A stretch of 64,000 nucleotides of DNA. Source: Anaeromyces robustus (taxonomy: Eukaryota > Neocallimastigomycota > Neocallimastigomycetes > Neocallimastigales > Neocallimastigaceae). Location: contig MCFG01000306.1 of the NCBI GenBank assembly GCA_002104895.1, forward strand, positions 1 to 64,000. The letters run 5' to 3'. Shown in pieces: positions 43,161 to 56,887 of the stretch (positions within the stretch are counted from its first letter, which is position 1; each line of letters starts with the position of its first letter). The translations under genes were made by a program, and so were the position numbers. Under the pieces are notes generated by a model. It was not told the origin of the DNA. It ran no database searches and saw only the letters and a list, made by a program, of their open reading frames with translations.

Positions 43161-44904
43161 ACCCATACACTTAAAATACATATTTAACACGTATAAAAAT
43201 AAAAAAAAAAAAGTAATATACAATAACATAATTACATAATTATATTATTAATGAAAATTTTTGAAATAAATGCATTGAAATCTATTATCTAAAGAATCTA
43301 TTAAATAATAATAAAAAGTATATGAATATATGTATTCTCAACGTTAATATACATAATAATTAAAAAAAAAAAATTAAAAAAAAAAAAAAATTAAAAAAAA
43401 AAATTAATATATATATATATATATATAATTGTAAATAATCAAATAAATAATAAAAATGAAAAATATAAAATAAAAAATAAGAAATAAAAAATAAAAAATA
43501 AAAAATAAAAAATAATAAAAATATTATTTAATATTTTTTATATAAATTATATTTATTTTTATTTATATATTATATAATAATAATAATAATAGTGATAATT
43601 TTATATTTAAAAATTAAAAACATAATACACTCATCAATATATAATAAAGTGTTCTACTTTTAATATACTTAATAATATAATGATGATTAAATAATATATT
43701 TATTCATTTAATAATTTACATATATAAAGTTATGAATTAAATGATAAAATCATTTATTTCTGAATAGCCTAAGCTATATCGTATTAATATCATATGATGT
43801 AATATTAGAAAATAGTATTATATTTTAAAGACTGAAAGAAATTATAAAATTTAAAAAAAAAAAAAAAAAAAGATGTTGAAATATCATTTAAATTAATTTT
43901 CTTTTAATTTTATCAATTAGTAAAAAAAAAAAAAAAAGTATCATTTGACACAAAATTTTGATATTGTTTATAATTTATTACAAATAATAAATTTACTGAA
44001 TCAAGTTTATTTTTTTTATAAATCTTCGATAATATATAAATTCCTTATAAAGGTCATCTTCATTTTTATTTTTTTTCATTATTATTTTGATGTTTATCAT
44101 TATTGTTAATTATTCTCATTTTCATTATTTAAAATAGTTTTTTAATATCTTTTTATTTTTTTACATTCCAATAAATCTATTAAAGTTTTCTTTGGAATAG
44201 CTGTATATATATTAATTTTAAATTAAATAAATATATCATCTATTGGAATCTTATATTTTTTATTGTTATTATAAATATATTTATACAATTACCACTCATC
44301 AATTTCACTTTACTATAAAATTCTTTAATAAAAATAAATATTACCATTAATATAAAAATAGAAAATATCAAAAGTAATAATAATTATTGTTTGTTTCTAT
44401 TCCTGTATTACGAATTTTTTGTTTCATTTCGTATTTCATTATTCTTTTGTTTTTGTTTATATGTATTTATTAATTATTTATTCAATAAATTGAATATAAT
44501 TGTATAAATAAATAAATAAATTATAATTATTGCATATATATATCATATCCTTTTTTTAAAATAATATTATAATCAAGTAATAATTTAATCATTTCAGTAT
44601 TTATTGATAATTATTTTTCCTACAATTAAAATAGAAAAGTTTAATTAGATTCATTTTTTAAAGAATTTTAATGAATTAATCTGAAGGTGAGACTTATTCT
44701 ATTATTTTTTTATAACTATTTAACAAGACAATCATCACATATTTTAAGCAAAGAAAAAGATATTAAATTTAAAATATATGATGATAGAAAATTTAATATC
44801 TTTCTCTTTTCTTAAAATAATATTGTTTTTTTATCCATCTCATTAATAATTTAATCATTGTTATGTTATTAATTATAAGTTTTTTCTTTTCAATTATTTC
44901 TATT
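43161..44904. other. Intergenic region
   Basis: No intact gene. Contains (AT)n, A tracts and a perfect 15-bp hairpin at 44756-44803. The end of a decayed minus-strand gene begins at 44905. Confidence 0.6.
44756..44803. repeat. Perfect 15-bp inverted repeat
   Basis: AAAGATATTAAATTT (44756-44770) pairs with AAATTTAATATCTTT (44789-44803) around an 18-nt loop. It lies about 100 bases past the end of the hydrolase pseudogene. Confidence 0.7.
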
Positions 44905-45420
44905 CTAAATATCAAAAAGATCAATAACAATTTCTTTACAATTATCTTTTCCTTCTAAATCATAAAAGATATATTCTCTAAGACTATAGTCATTAGTAAT
45001 ATATTGACTAGTATCACAAGTTGGACAAACATTTCAATAGCTTTAATAAAATCATAACTATTAACAGAATGGTCAATTTTATTACTATCATAAAAATTTT
45101 TTGAGCCTAAAGTACTTAATATCCATAATTTCATTAATGAAAAAAAAATTACTAATTGGTGATAATAGAAATAAAAATTTCCCATTAATTATAATACCAA
45201 TAATAGTTTTAACTGTAGTTAAATCAATCAAATGACTACCAACGAATGTTTTTATTAATATTATTAATATTACCACCATATCTTGTTATATATTCATAAA
45301 TCCATTTAATAGTAGCATAGACATCTTCAACTATATCATTTATTACTACAGATAAAAAGTTCTTGTACGACAGCAACACTACTAATTCTACAATAAATGT
45401 TTTATTACCTTTTTTGTTTT
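44905..45420 (-). pseudogene. Alpha/beta-hydrolase (esterase-like) pseudogene
   Basis: Read on the minus strand, pieces in several frames follow the order of an esterase of the hormone-sensitive-lipase/BD-FAE type. First comes VVINDIVEDVYATIKWIYEY, continuing ITRYGGNINNI, the helix before the nucleophile. Next is SHLIDLTTVKTIIGI, the helix after it; the Gly-x-Ser-x-Gly elbow itself is damaged. Then come DHSVNSYDFIKAIEMF, the region of the catalytic His, and CDTSQYITNDYSLREY, which runs to KEIVIDLFDI and a stop. At least two frameshifts and internal stops are present, and the N-terminal third is not found, so the gene is dead. Gut fungi carry many esterases for plant-wall esters; whether this one had such a role is unknown. 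Confidence 0.7.
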
Positions 45421-46590
45421 TTTAATTTAATTTTGCTTATTATTTTATAAATTATTACATAACAAAAAAAAAATAATAGTTTTTATATATTTTATCTATT
45501 AATTTTCTTTTTTAGAATTTGTGTAACCATCAAACAATCTTATTAATTAAATATGAAATTTTAATTATTAAAATTTATATTAATCAATTTTAATTTATCA
45601 ATATTATTAAATTATTATTGATATTGATAATTTAAATATTTATTTATAAAGTTTTTTACATTATTTTGTGTGTAACGAAAAAAGTTTTTGTATTAATTAA
45701 TTAAAGAAAAAATGTTACATAAATATATTTTTTTTTTCCTTTATAATTATTACAAAATGGAATAGGAAAAATTACAATATTATTAGAAAAAAATAATAAT
45801 AATAAGAATATAGATAATTGAAAATTTGTAATAATCAATTTAAATATTGATAATGATTATATAAAGTTGAGTTGATAATATACATATATAATTTTAACTT
45901 TTAATATGCTATCTATAAATATATTTAAATAAAAAATATGAATTTTATAAAGATGTTAATAAAATAATACTATATAATTTATAATAGTTAAATATTTGTT
46001 AAAAAATTTAATTATAATAATTATTATAATAATAATAACAATAATAAGCAACAAAAAATAATTAAATAAATTTCAATATAAATTAATATTTAAATTTATT
46101 ACTATATTTGAATATATTTTATTATTTTTTTTTTTTTTGTTTATTATTATTTATTATTTTTTATTACTGATTATTATTGATTAATTAGGGGTTTGTTATT
46201 TATTATTATTATCATTACACGTGATATAAAAATAAATAAATAAATAATATTTTTTATTTATTGTTATAGATTATAGCAATAATTTTAGAAATTTTAATAA
46301 TAAATTAGATAATATAGATTTTTACTTAGTTATAAAAAGTATTCTAATAAAAAAATTAAACATTTAAATCTAGTTTTCTTTCCTTATAAAATTATTTTAT
46401 TTAATAATAATTATATAAATAAAAAAATATAAATATTTTTATATAATACAAAAATATTTATTTATTCAGTGTTTTTTTTCTTCTGATAATAATTAATTAA
46501 TTAATTAATTAATTATATAAAAGAAGAATACAATTCAATAGCATGATTATTAATAGAAATTTTTTATAGTAGTTATAAATAAACAATAAA
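45421..46590. other. Intergenic region upstream of syntaxin
   Basis: No gene. A/T tracts, an (ATTA)n palindromic run near 46491-46515 and one CACGTG at 46215-46220. The syntaxin promoter should lie in the last 200 bases. Confidence 0.55.
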
Positions 46591-48454
46591 ATGTATAGAG
46601 ACCGTTTAACGGAATTAAGGGTAATTAAATAAATAATATATATTTATAAATGGATAAAAAAAATAAATTTATAAAAGGAAATAATAAAAATAATTAGAAA
46701 AAAAAAGTAATAAAATATAATAAATAATTTTAAATTTTAATTTTAAATTTTAATTATCAAAAATATATATATATATATTTTAAATGGAAAAGGCTGGAAA
46801 CAGTCGTTATAATCAAAGTAATGATAGACAATATAGTGGTTATAATAGTTCATACAATTATGGAGGAGGTTATTCTAATGATAATAGTAATAATTATAAT
46901 AGTTATTCGCATAATTATGGAGGTGCGTACAGTCGTGATAATGAATATGATACACAACCCGATAGTCAAGGATATTCAAGAAATACTAGTAATAATAGTA
47001 TAGCAAGTCAATATTCAGGAAGGGTAAAAAAAATTTTTTTATCAATATTATCTATATATATGCTTTTTTTTTTTAATATTAATAAAATATTTAAATTATA
47101 TAATTATTTATAATTATTAATGTATTTTTAAAATTAACAATAATATGTCTTTTAATAAATGCTATTTTATATATTATTTATTATTATCAATATCTTATTT
47201 TATATATCTATAATATAAAGATTAATAATATAAATAATGATATTAATGGTATATGGGATTATATAGATAGACTTGATTCTTTATATAGAAAAAATTATAA
47301 TGAAGTAAGAAGAACAGAAGAAACTGAAAATATAAAAAGAATTGCTGAATTAGAAGAAAGAGTTACAGCAGAAATTCAAAATATAACAAATCAATTAAAA
47401 CGTATTTTATTTTTTTTTTTTTTTATTTATCTACAAATTATTTATTATATACTTTTATATTATGAAAATATATAAAAATGTATGACACTTATAATGAATT
47501 ATTATATATATATATATATATATAAAATTAAATTCAATAAATAATAGGTATCAAGGCTGAAGCTGAAAGAATTAGTAATCCAAGAGATAAAAAAATGGTT
47601 TTAGGTCAAGTGAATAATTCATCAAATAATCTTAAAAAAGTTTTTGATTCTTATAACCAAAAAAGAACAAAAAATGAAGAGCAAGGACGTAATAAAATGA
47701 TAAGACAATATCAAATTGGTAAAATAAGAAATGCTAAATTTAAAATCTTTAAATAATATTATACAATAATAACTAAAATAATAAATTAATTAATTAATTA
47801 ATAAATAAATAAATAATTTAGTTAATAGAAATGCAACTCAAGAAGAAGTTGAAAGGTATGTAGATAGTCATCCAGATGGTGTATTACAGGTAATTAATTT
47901 ATTGTATATATATGTGTTAATTATCATAAAATATTATATTTTAAATATTAAATATTATAATTAAATATATATATGTATAAAGCATTCTTTATTAGGTGGT
48001 TCAAAAGCTGCCTATAATGAAGCTCAACGAAGACATGATCAAATGGAACAAATTAATCAATCAATTAATGTAAATATGATAATAATAGTAGCAAATTAAT
48101 AATAATAGTAATATATAGATATATATACAATGATAAAATGATAAATTTTTTATTAATACTTTCTAATTTTTTCTTCTTATTATTATTATCATTTTTATTT
48201 TTATTTTAATTTATTTAATATAGGAATTATGTGATCTTTTTCAAGATATGAATAATATGTTAATTACTCAAAATGAAGTTATTAATATTATAGAAGAAAA
48301 TATTGATGATGTTGATTATAATGTTGAAGTAGCATCAAAAGAATTAACAAGAGCTATTGAAATTCGTAAAAGCAGTAGAAAGGTATTTTTAACTCATACC
48401 ATATTTCTCAATATATAAATTTATATTAATATATTAACATATCATCATATATTT

Positions 48455-48491
<37 letters not shown>

Positions 48492-48689
48492 TTATAATTA
48501 TAATAATAGAAATTATGGTGGATTACTCTTATTGTAACTATTATCCTTATTATTTTTGTATTATGGTTATATTTTGCATTTAGAGATGTATTTGATATAA
48601 TATTTGGACCATTTATAAAATTCTTTAAATGGATTATTTCACTTTTCAAATCTAAGGATGATCAACCTCCTCAAACACAAACACAATGA
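46591..48689 (+). CDS. Plasma-membrane-type syntaxin (Qa-SNARE)
   Basis: Eight exons: 46591-46620, 46793-47023, 47221-47401, 47548-47718, 47822-47889, 47983-48069, 48224-48382 and 48510-48689; 368 residues. It starts MYRDRLTELR, the Sso/syntaxin-1 N-peptide. A Tyr/Asn/Gly/Ser-rich insert of about 75 residues (exon 2) follows and is not typical of the family. The Habc helices cover about 90-205. ATQEEVERYVDSHPDG, before the SNARE motif, is a classical syntaxin linker. The SNARE helix (about 245-305) has the zero-layer Gln272 in MLITQNEVI. The membrane anchor is about 312-333 (WWITLIVTIILIIFVLWLYF). It drives fusion of secretory vesicles with the plasma membrane. After the anchor come 35 further residues with another hydrophobic stretch, unlike tail-anchored relatives. 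Confidence 0.92.
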
Positions 48690-50222
48690 ATGGAAATAAT
48701 TCAAAAATCAAATATATATATATATATATTAAAATAATAGAAAAAAAAATATAAAGTAATAATAATTTATTTAAGTTATTAAAAAAAAAAAAACATAAAC
48801 AATTAAAGATTTTAAGATATATGCATATTTTTAATTATACCCTATTAAATATTATAAATTATATATATATATATATAAATATAGATATATATAGAGATAT
48901 ATTATTATATAGTTTAAATCATAATATATAATATTTTATTTTTTTTATTTTATATAACATTTTTTTTTGTAATCTTAAATTCCTTTATGTAAGAGAATAA
49001 TAATAATAATAAATATTAATTATACAAATAATTTTTAAATTATCATTATTTTTCATCTTTTTTTTTTTTTTTTTTTTTTTTTTTTATTTTTTTTTTTTTT
49101 CCTTATTTTTTTTTAATTTTAATTTTAACTATATATAGTATTTTAATAAAATACAAATATAAATATAAATATACATATTTTTTTATATTTCTAATATATT
49201 AATTCATTTTTTTAATTGTACATAAACAGCGGCAATAACAATAATTTATTAAAAAAGAAAAAAATTTTTTTTCTTTTTTTGTTAATAATAAAGCATAAAA
49301 AATGGTGGAGACATTTTATTATTCATATTATTATTAAATAATCATTAATAGTTAATATTTCTTTATTTCTTTACCGTTTTTAAATATATAAATAATATAT
49401 ATTTCAAAATATTTCAAAAACGGTAAATAAAAATTAATAATAAATATAAATAATGATTAATAAAAAAAAGTTTGAATAAATATTTAAATAAACAATAATT
49501 GTATACACTCTATTAGAAGTAGTTTAATATTATATTATAAATTTTTTATATATTCTAAATATTTAAAATAAAATAATATATCATTTAGTAATTATATAAC
49601 AAAAAATACAAATACTTTAATAGAACATTTTAAAGAAAAATAAATTTCTATATAATATATTTTATTTATAATAAATAAAATATTTTAATTTTAATTGAAA
49701 AAGTAACATAAAAACATTTTTATTTTTTATATTAGATTTATATTCGTTTTATTTATTTAAATTTTTTTATTTATTTTTATTTAAAGAAAACAAATATACA
49801 ATATATATATATATTATATATATTTATTTTATATATATAATTATTTTTAAAAAAAAGTTATTAAAAAAAATATTTAATAATTTCATATACTAAAAAAAAA
49901 AATAATTATTTTAATTTTAATAATAGATAAAAAAAAATAAGTAAAAACTAAATAACTATTAATAATATATAATATACATAGATTATTATGATTGTTTTTT
50001 TAACTATATTTTTTTTTTTTTATTTTTTTTATATTATATTATATATATATTGTTTTTTTTTATATATATACTGTAAAATTAACAGATAATAAAAAGTATT
50101 TTTAAATTTATTATATACATTTTTTTTTATAAATATATTATTTATATCAATTTCATTATTATTTTTTGTCTATTTAAAACTTATTGGTAAAAAAAAAAAA
50201 AAGAAAACAAGTATCGCTAAAA
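48690..50222. other. Convergent intergenic region
   Basis: 3' flanks of syntaxin and of the RhoGAP gene. A near-perfect inverted repeat, TTTACCGTTTTT...ATTTCAAAAACGGTAAA (about 49370-49426), includes the 11-mer TTTACCGTTTT. Otherwise A/T tracts only. Confidence 0.55.
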
Positions 50223-51064
50223 TTAGTTAGCAACAACAGTTTCATCAGATTTATTTTCTTCAGTCTTTTCGGCAACTACATCAGCTTTAGTTTCTTCAGT
50301 TTTTTCTATTATTTCATTTTCAATTTCAGATGATTTTTCTTCAATTTCAGAAATATCTTTACCAGTTTCATTTGACTTTAAAGTTTCATTATTAGATTCT
50401 TCTTCTTTAGATTCTTCTTCTTTAGTTTCTTCTTTAGTTTCTTCTTTAGCTTCTTCTGATTCCTTTGGTTTTTCTTCAATACCTTCTAATGAAGAATTAA
50501 GTTTTGGAGCAGCTTCATTATCATCTAAAACTAAAGAAGCTCTAAATGTAGTAGTAGCTTTATCAATAGTAGCTAATACTTCCTCTGTTTTTTTTTTTTT
50601 TTTTTTTTTCATTTATTTATTTAAAGTAAAAAAAAAATATATTTAAGTTATTAATTATATAATTATTAAACATATTAATAATTTCATGTTTATTATAATT
50701 TAAAATTATAAATAATAAATATAAATTTAAATAATATTAAATTAAATAAAATAATAAGCATAATTAATATTTACGAGTTTTATCTTCTTCATCACCATTT
50801 CCTTCTTGAACTGGTTCATTTTCTTCAGATGGTGGTCTTTGTGGAGCCTTAGTACTCATCTTTGTTCTAGCTAAAGTGAATCTTTCTGGGAAGATATCAG
50901 TGTAATAATAAATTAAATCTTTAACTAATCTTGAAGCATGTTTATCGTTAATAGTAATAATGGATTCAGTCCATGGTCTTAAAATTAAATGGCTAATACT
51001 GTAAGCTAAACCACTAAGGAATTCATCTTCAAATGTTAAACCTTCAACCAATCTATTTTATTAC

Positions 51065-51125
<61 letters not shown>

Positions 51126-54100
51126 GTTAATTATGTTACAATTATTTAAATTATATGTTTATTTATTAATATATATTTATAATTTAAATGTAAAAATATT
51201 TTAAATTATATATTTAATATAAAGAAAAATGAATATATATTTATATATTTACTCATGTAAATGCTTCATAATACAAGCAAGAGTTTCATAATATGGTGGA
51301 GATAAAGTATATAATAAACGTTCAATTGAAGTAATTCTGTTCTTTAAATCATTATTTTCAGAACCAGCTATAATAATTATATTTTAAATTGAATTTAATT
51401 AATATTATTTCAAATATTTCTTATTATTATATTATTATCTAAATTTTAAACAGAATTATTTTTATTCATATAATAATAATTAAAAAGAAAAAAATTTTTT
51501 TTTAGTTTACTTACAATATAGCATCTTAAATGATTCATACATATCACCAGCAATTAAAGAAATTGGTAATTCTTGAAGGAATAATTTTAAAACAGCAATA
51601 ACAACTGGAACTTCAAAAGATTTTAATATCTTTAAAGTAATTTTTTGAGTGTTTAATCTATTTCTTAATTCATAAACTTGACCAATAAAAGGTCTTGGAC
51701 CTATCCACATTTTTCTTTCCATTTCAATTGGAGTTAATTTAGGAACATCTTCATTAACATCAATAATTTCTTGTTTTTCACATAAAGCTTTAACAGATTT
51801 AGTAATAGCACTTAAACACTTTTTAACAATAATTGGAACATTAGTACCATTAGACATAACTAATTGATCAAGGAAAACACCAAAGGTTTGGAAATGGCCT
51901 ATAATTATTTAATTTAAAAAATAAATTTACAGTTATATAATAAATAAATTTAATATAAATGTTTAAAATACATTATTTTAAATTATAAAAAATAGTAAAT
52001 TTAAATTTCAAGAAAAAAATTATTTATTTTTTTTTTTTTAAATATTTTATAAATTTTTTTCTATCTTTAATATTATATTGTATAAATAAAAATATGTATT
52101 TCAAGGAACTGATATTTACCTGGACTGTAATAATATGATTCATAAATAGTAACTGGAATGTGAGTAGTACCAGTTCTACATTGGTTAATAACTTGGTTTA
52201 GATCACGTTCTGGTTGAATAGTTTCTAAGAATAATTTATCATGTTCAAATAATACTTGGTTAACCATAACTGACTTAGATTCTAAATTAATCATAGCTGA
52301 AACAGCATTTCTAATGGTCTTAATACGTTCAAATTCAATATCTTCTATTCTAACTAAGTAAGCATACATTTCACATTCAATGTTACATCTAGTTGTTTCA
52401 ACTGCTTTAACTGCATTCTTATATATATAATCAGTACGTTCTACGTCTCTTTTTGCTTTTTTATGTGGAGCTTCACCTTCCATAGTAGTCTTTTTCCAAA
52501 CATAACTACCGTTGAAAGAGAATGGTTGTTTAGAAATACTTCTAGTACCAATAAATCCCATTTTTAATAAATCCTGTTTAATTTTATTTTATTTTCATTT
52601 ATTATAGTTTCAATTGTGATTGTTAGGGTTTTGTTGTTTTTTTTTTTTTTTTTTTTTTAACATGTTGTTTATTTATTATAATTATTAAAATATTATAATA
52701 TGTTTATTTTTCATTAATATATATATATAATTAGAAAAATACCATTATTTTTTTTCTTTATTAAAAAAAAAAAAGCGATAAAAAATATTTAATATTAGAA
52801 TAATTAAAAATACTTACTTGAGCAGCCATAATAGCATCATCTTTAGACATATCTAAGAATCTTTTCATCATAAAACGAACAATATCTTCACCAGCCATTG
52901 CTTGGTAATTACCAATCCAAGAACTTTATATATAAATTAATTATATAAATAGTATTATTAATATATAATAATTTTATTAAAAAAAAAAAAAAAAGTTAAT
53001 AAAAAAGTATAAATAATTTTATATATTAAATCAAGTTATATATATAAAATTATAATAATAATAATAATAATTTGATTGAATATTTATTATTATATTATAA
53101 TCAATAACTTACGATACTGTAGTTAATGGAATTTCATGTTGCATTTTTAAAAGTAATGAATTTAATTCTTCAATGGTCATATTTCTTGGACCAATTGGAA
53201 TCATAGCATCTAAAGCGGGGAAATCCATATTATCTAAAGTGTAATATGGAGTACCAACAGTACTTCTTAAATTGTTAAATTGTTCAGAAATTTCACAACT
53301 TTGGTAATATTCAGCTTTAGCATATTCTAATTCATCTTTTTGTTTTTGTAAATGATTTACTAAATCTATAATATCTTGAGTTTTCTTTTGTGAATATTTA
53401 CGATTTTCTTCTTGGTATTTTAATAAAGGATTTAATACATATTCTCTCATAGCATTGGCAATATTTTGTCTTGAATTACCATAATTGATTAATTCTTTTT
53501 TAATATTTAAATAAGATTGATAAACTGAAGTACTTTCTTCAGTTGTTTCTTCACTATAATTTCTACTTTGACCTAAATCAACTAAATCATAAGCATAATT
53601 TTCTTCTAAAGTGATTCTTTTCTATAATATTTAAAATGATTAATTTTATTAGCAAATGAATATTAATTATTCTGATTATTATTTACTGTTAAACTATTTA
53701 CTATTATACAATATTATTTAGTGTTAAATTATTTATTATAATTATTTTATTATTTCAATTTATTATTTTTTATTTATTTATCTATTATTTATTTATTTTT
53801 TTATTATTAATATTAATATCCTTATGATTTTTAATATATTTATTACTATTATTTTTATTATTTATAATATTATATATTATTTTTATTACAAGTAGTAATT
53901 TTTACTGTAATTTCTCAATTTTTTATTATTATTAATTAATTTTTTTTTAATTATCTTTTTAATTTTCAAATTTTTATAATTTTTATTTTATATACTTAAA
54001 ACAAAATATAATTTTACCTTAACAAAAGAAATAAGTTCATCAACTTCATTGAAACCTTTTTCGATTTTTTCTTTTTATTATTATATTTATAATTTAAATA

Positions 54101-54428
54101 ATAAAAAAAAATTAATATTTTTTACAAAAAAAAAAAGTGTTGATGATAAAAAAAAAATAATTCATCGATATATTTATATATTTTTATTTATATTATTTTT
54201 TATTTATTTATCAATAACTTGAATATATAAATTTTTATTATTTTCACTGTTTTAATTAATTTCTATTTATTTTTATATTTATTTCTATTTTTTTTTCTGT
54301 ATTTATTTATTTTATTAATATTTTTATTATTATTATTTTTGATATTTACTATTTAAAGTACGAATACCAATGGTGGTATCTTTAGTATCGTAGGCCCAAA
54401 AACAATCTGTAAAATGTTTTTGTAACAT
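50223..54428 (-). CDS. F-BAR / DEP / RhoGAP protein, Rgd2-like
   Basis: Nine exons on the minus strand: 54428-54350, 54070-54018, 53621-53113, 52923-52818, 52573-52120, 51898-51515, 51367-51253, 51052-50775 and 50584-50223; 779 residues. The F-BAR half begins HFTDCFWAYDTKDTTIGIRT, then EEVDELISFVKKR-like helices. A DEP-like domain (about 214-300: SWIGNYQAMAGEDIVRFMMK to FSFNGSYVWKK) interrupts it, and F-BAR helices resume to about 395, as in yeast Rgd2. RhoGAP covers about 405-605: FGVFLDQLV, NVPIIVKKC, VYELRNRLN, VVIAVLKLFLQELPISLI. The tail (660-779) is Glu/Lys/Ser-rich and disordered. It should bind curved membrane and turn off Rho/Cdc42-type GTPases. The usual arginine-finger motif (GxxRxSG) is not seen; Arg469 in WIGPRPFIG is the nearest candidate. 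Confidence 0.9.
51062..51124. repeat. (AAT)n in RhoGAP intron 7
   Basis: About 19 AAT units just outside the acceptor of exon 8 on the minus strand, where they read as ATT. Confidence 0.85.
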
Positions 54429-54905
54429 TGTTTATATATATTAAAGTAGTTGATTATATAAAATAGGTGGGTAGTAAATAGCTTTATAATAAATACTAAA
54501 AGGAAAAATTTATTTAAAACTATTTAAAATTTATTTTAAACTATGATTATTATTTATTTGAATAATCTCTAATTATTTTAGTATTTTTCTATTCTTTAAA
54601 ACTTTTTATTAAAAATATTTTTCGAATTAAATAAAAATGTTTTAAGAATAATAAAGAAATAATTTTTAAAAAAAAAACTTGTTAAAGTAAAATAAAAACT
54701 TGTAAATTATATTATTTATTAATACGTTATAAAAATATTATTAAATAAAATTTATTAAATCATATTCTAATTATATAATAATATATTTCATAACATATAT
54801 TATTATATATTAAATATATTATAAATGTATTTGTTTTTTTATTTCTTTATTTATCTTAACTTTTTCTGTTTTTCTGCTTTTTTTATATACATTTAATTTT
54901 TGATA

Positions 54906-54908
54906 TAT

Positions 54909-54993
<85 letters not shown>
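54906..54993. repeat. (ATTT)n microsatellite
   Basis: About 22 tetramers, uninterrupted. Confidence 0.9.
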
Positions 54994-54997
<4 letters not shown>

Positions 54998-56052
54998 TTA
55001 TAATTATAATGATATGATTATTTTATTTTTAACACTGACATAACATTATTTATTATAATTTTTTATGGTATAAATAAGTATAAAAAGAAAAACACAAAAA
55101 TTAAATTAAAACTACATATATTATTAATATAAAACAATAATATTATATTATATTAATAGATAAATTGAAATAATCCAGTAAATTTTAATAAAATATATTG
55201 ATAATATATTAAATAATTTAAATATTATTATTATAATTATTTTATGTTTTAGTATTCATGAAAAAAATTAATTTAGTAAAAAGTTAAATTTTAGTATTAA
55301 AGTAAGAATCTAATGCGAAAAATGTATGAGATTAAAATATAAAATAAAGGAAAAACTTTTATTTTATATTTGATAATTATGATAATAAAAAAACAAAATT
55401 TAATTCTTTATTTAATTTTAATTTTGATATTTACTTTTTATTTATATTGTAGAAAATATATCTTTTTATATTTAATAGTAATATGCACTAGCCACAATGA
55501 TATAATGAAAAAATAACTATTTATTGTGGCTTTATTATTTCTTTAAATTTTTACTTATTTTACATTAAATAATATATTATATTTAAATATATAAAATAAA
55601 ATATATAATCAATATAATGAAAAATAAATAACATTTAAATTAAATTAATATATTACTCTTTATTACTATATAAAAAATGATTTAATTTATATGAAAAGAA
55701 AAAACTTGGTGAATAAATTTTATTTAATACTAAAATAATAAAAATTTTAATAAAGTTTTTTTTATGTTTTGTTATTTTTAAATGTAAATTTTTATTTCAA
55801 ACTTTATTTAATAAAAAAACTCAACCTGTAGTACTTAATTTATAAATATATTAGATTATATTGTGCAATATATTAATGTTTCATTAAATAGTTTAAAAAA
55901 AAATTCTAAAAATAAGAAAAATCTTTATTAATTTTTATTTCGTACAACCTTTAATTAAATTGAAAATATATAAGAACAATATATTGTAATATATTACATA
56001 TATCATAGAAGTTATATTTTTTTATATTTATTTTTTTAACTTTTCCAATTAT

Positions 56053-56141
56053 TATTATATTTATCTATTTCATTAATTATATTTATCTACTTCATTAATT
56101 ATATTTATCTACTTCATTAATTATATTTATCTACTTCATTA
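56053..56141. repeat. 22-bp tandem repeat, four copies
   Basis: The unit ATTATATTTATCTACTTCAT plus TA repeats with one substitution in the first copy (CTATTTC for CTACTTC). The end of the last unit runs into AGATAAAAG. Confidence 0.85.
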
Positions 56142-56373
56142 GATAAAAGTATTAATGTTGTATTATTATATTTTTTTTAAAAAATAAATATATATATATC
56201 TATAAAATATCTTCATCGTAATCATAAAAATTTATTGTTTGTAATATTGTTAATAATTAATTATTTTTATAAAAATTATCTTGTAATAATAAAACAAAGG
56301 AAAAATTAAAACTTGTACAAAATTATCAGTCAGAGTATTACAATACAAATTTTTTAAAAATTTATTTTATTAA

Positions 56374-56456
<83 letters not shown>

Positions 56457-56698
56457 TTTACATCATTTTGTTCTATTTTGAAATTTACTTAATTTGGAAA
56501 TATAGAAAATAATTCTTTTAAATTTTTTGTAACAAAATTATTAATTGCATGGAATAGAAAATGGATCAGGTAAAACGCCTTCCTTCATCTTTTTGTTAAA
56601 ATTAAAAAATATTATCAATAAAAAAAAAAAAAAACATTAAATAATAATTTTAAACAGCAAACTTAATTATTATATATTTATTTATTTATTTATAATTA

Positions 56699-56711
<13 letters not shown>

Positions 56712-56793
<82 letters not shown>

Positions 56794-56794
56794 T
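56712..56794. repeat. (ATTT)n microsatellite
   Basis: About 20 uninterrupted tetramers. Confidence 0.9.
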
Positions 56795-56836
56795 TATTAA
56801 TAATTTCATACTTATGTTAGTCTTTTCAATTTTTAA

Positions 56837-56887
56837 TACAATATGTAATTGACAAATTTTTTTAAAAATTATCAATTACATATTGTA
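56837..56887. repeat. Perfect 16-bp inverted repeat (hairpin)
   Basis: TACAATATGTAATTGA at 56837-56852 and its exact complement at 56872-56887, with a 19-nt T/A-rich loop. A related third motif, TTTGTAATTGATAAC, follows at 56897-56911. Confidence 0.8.
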
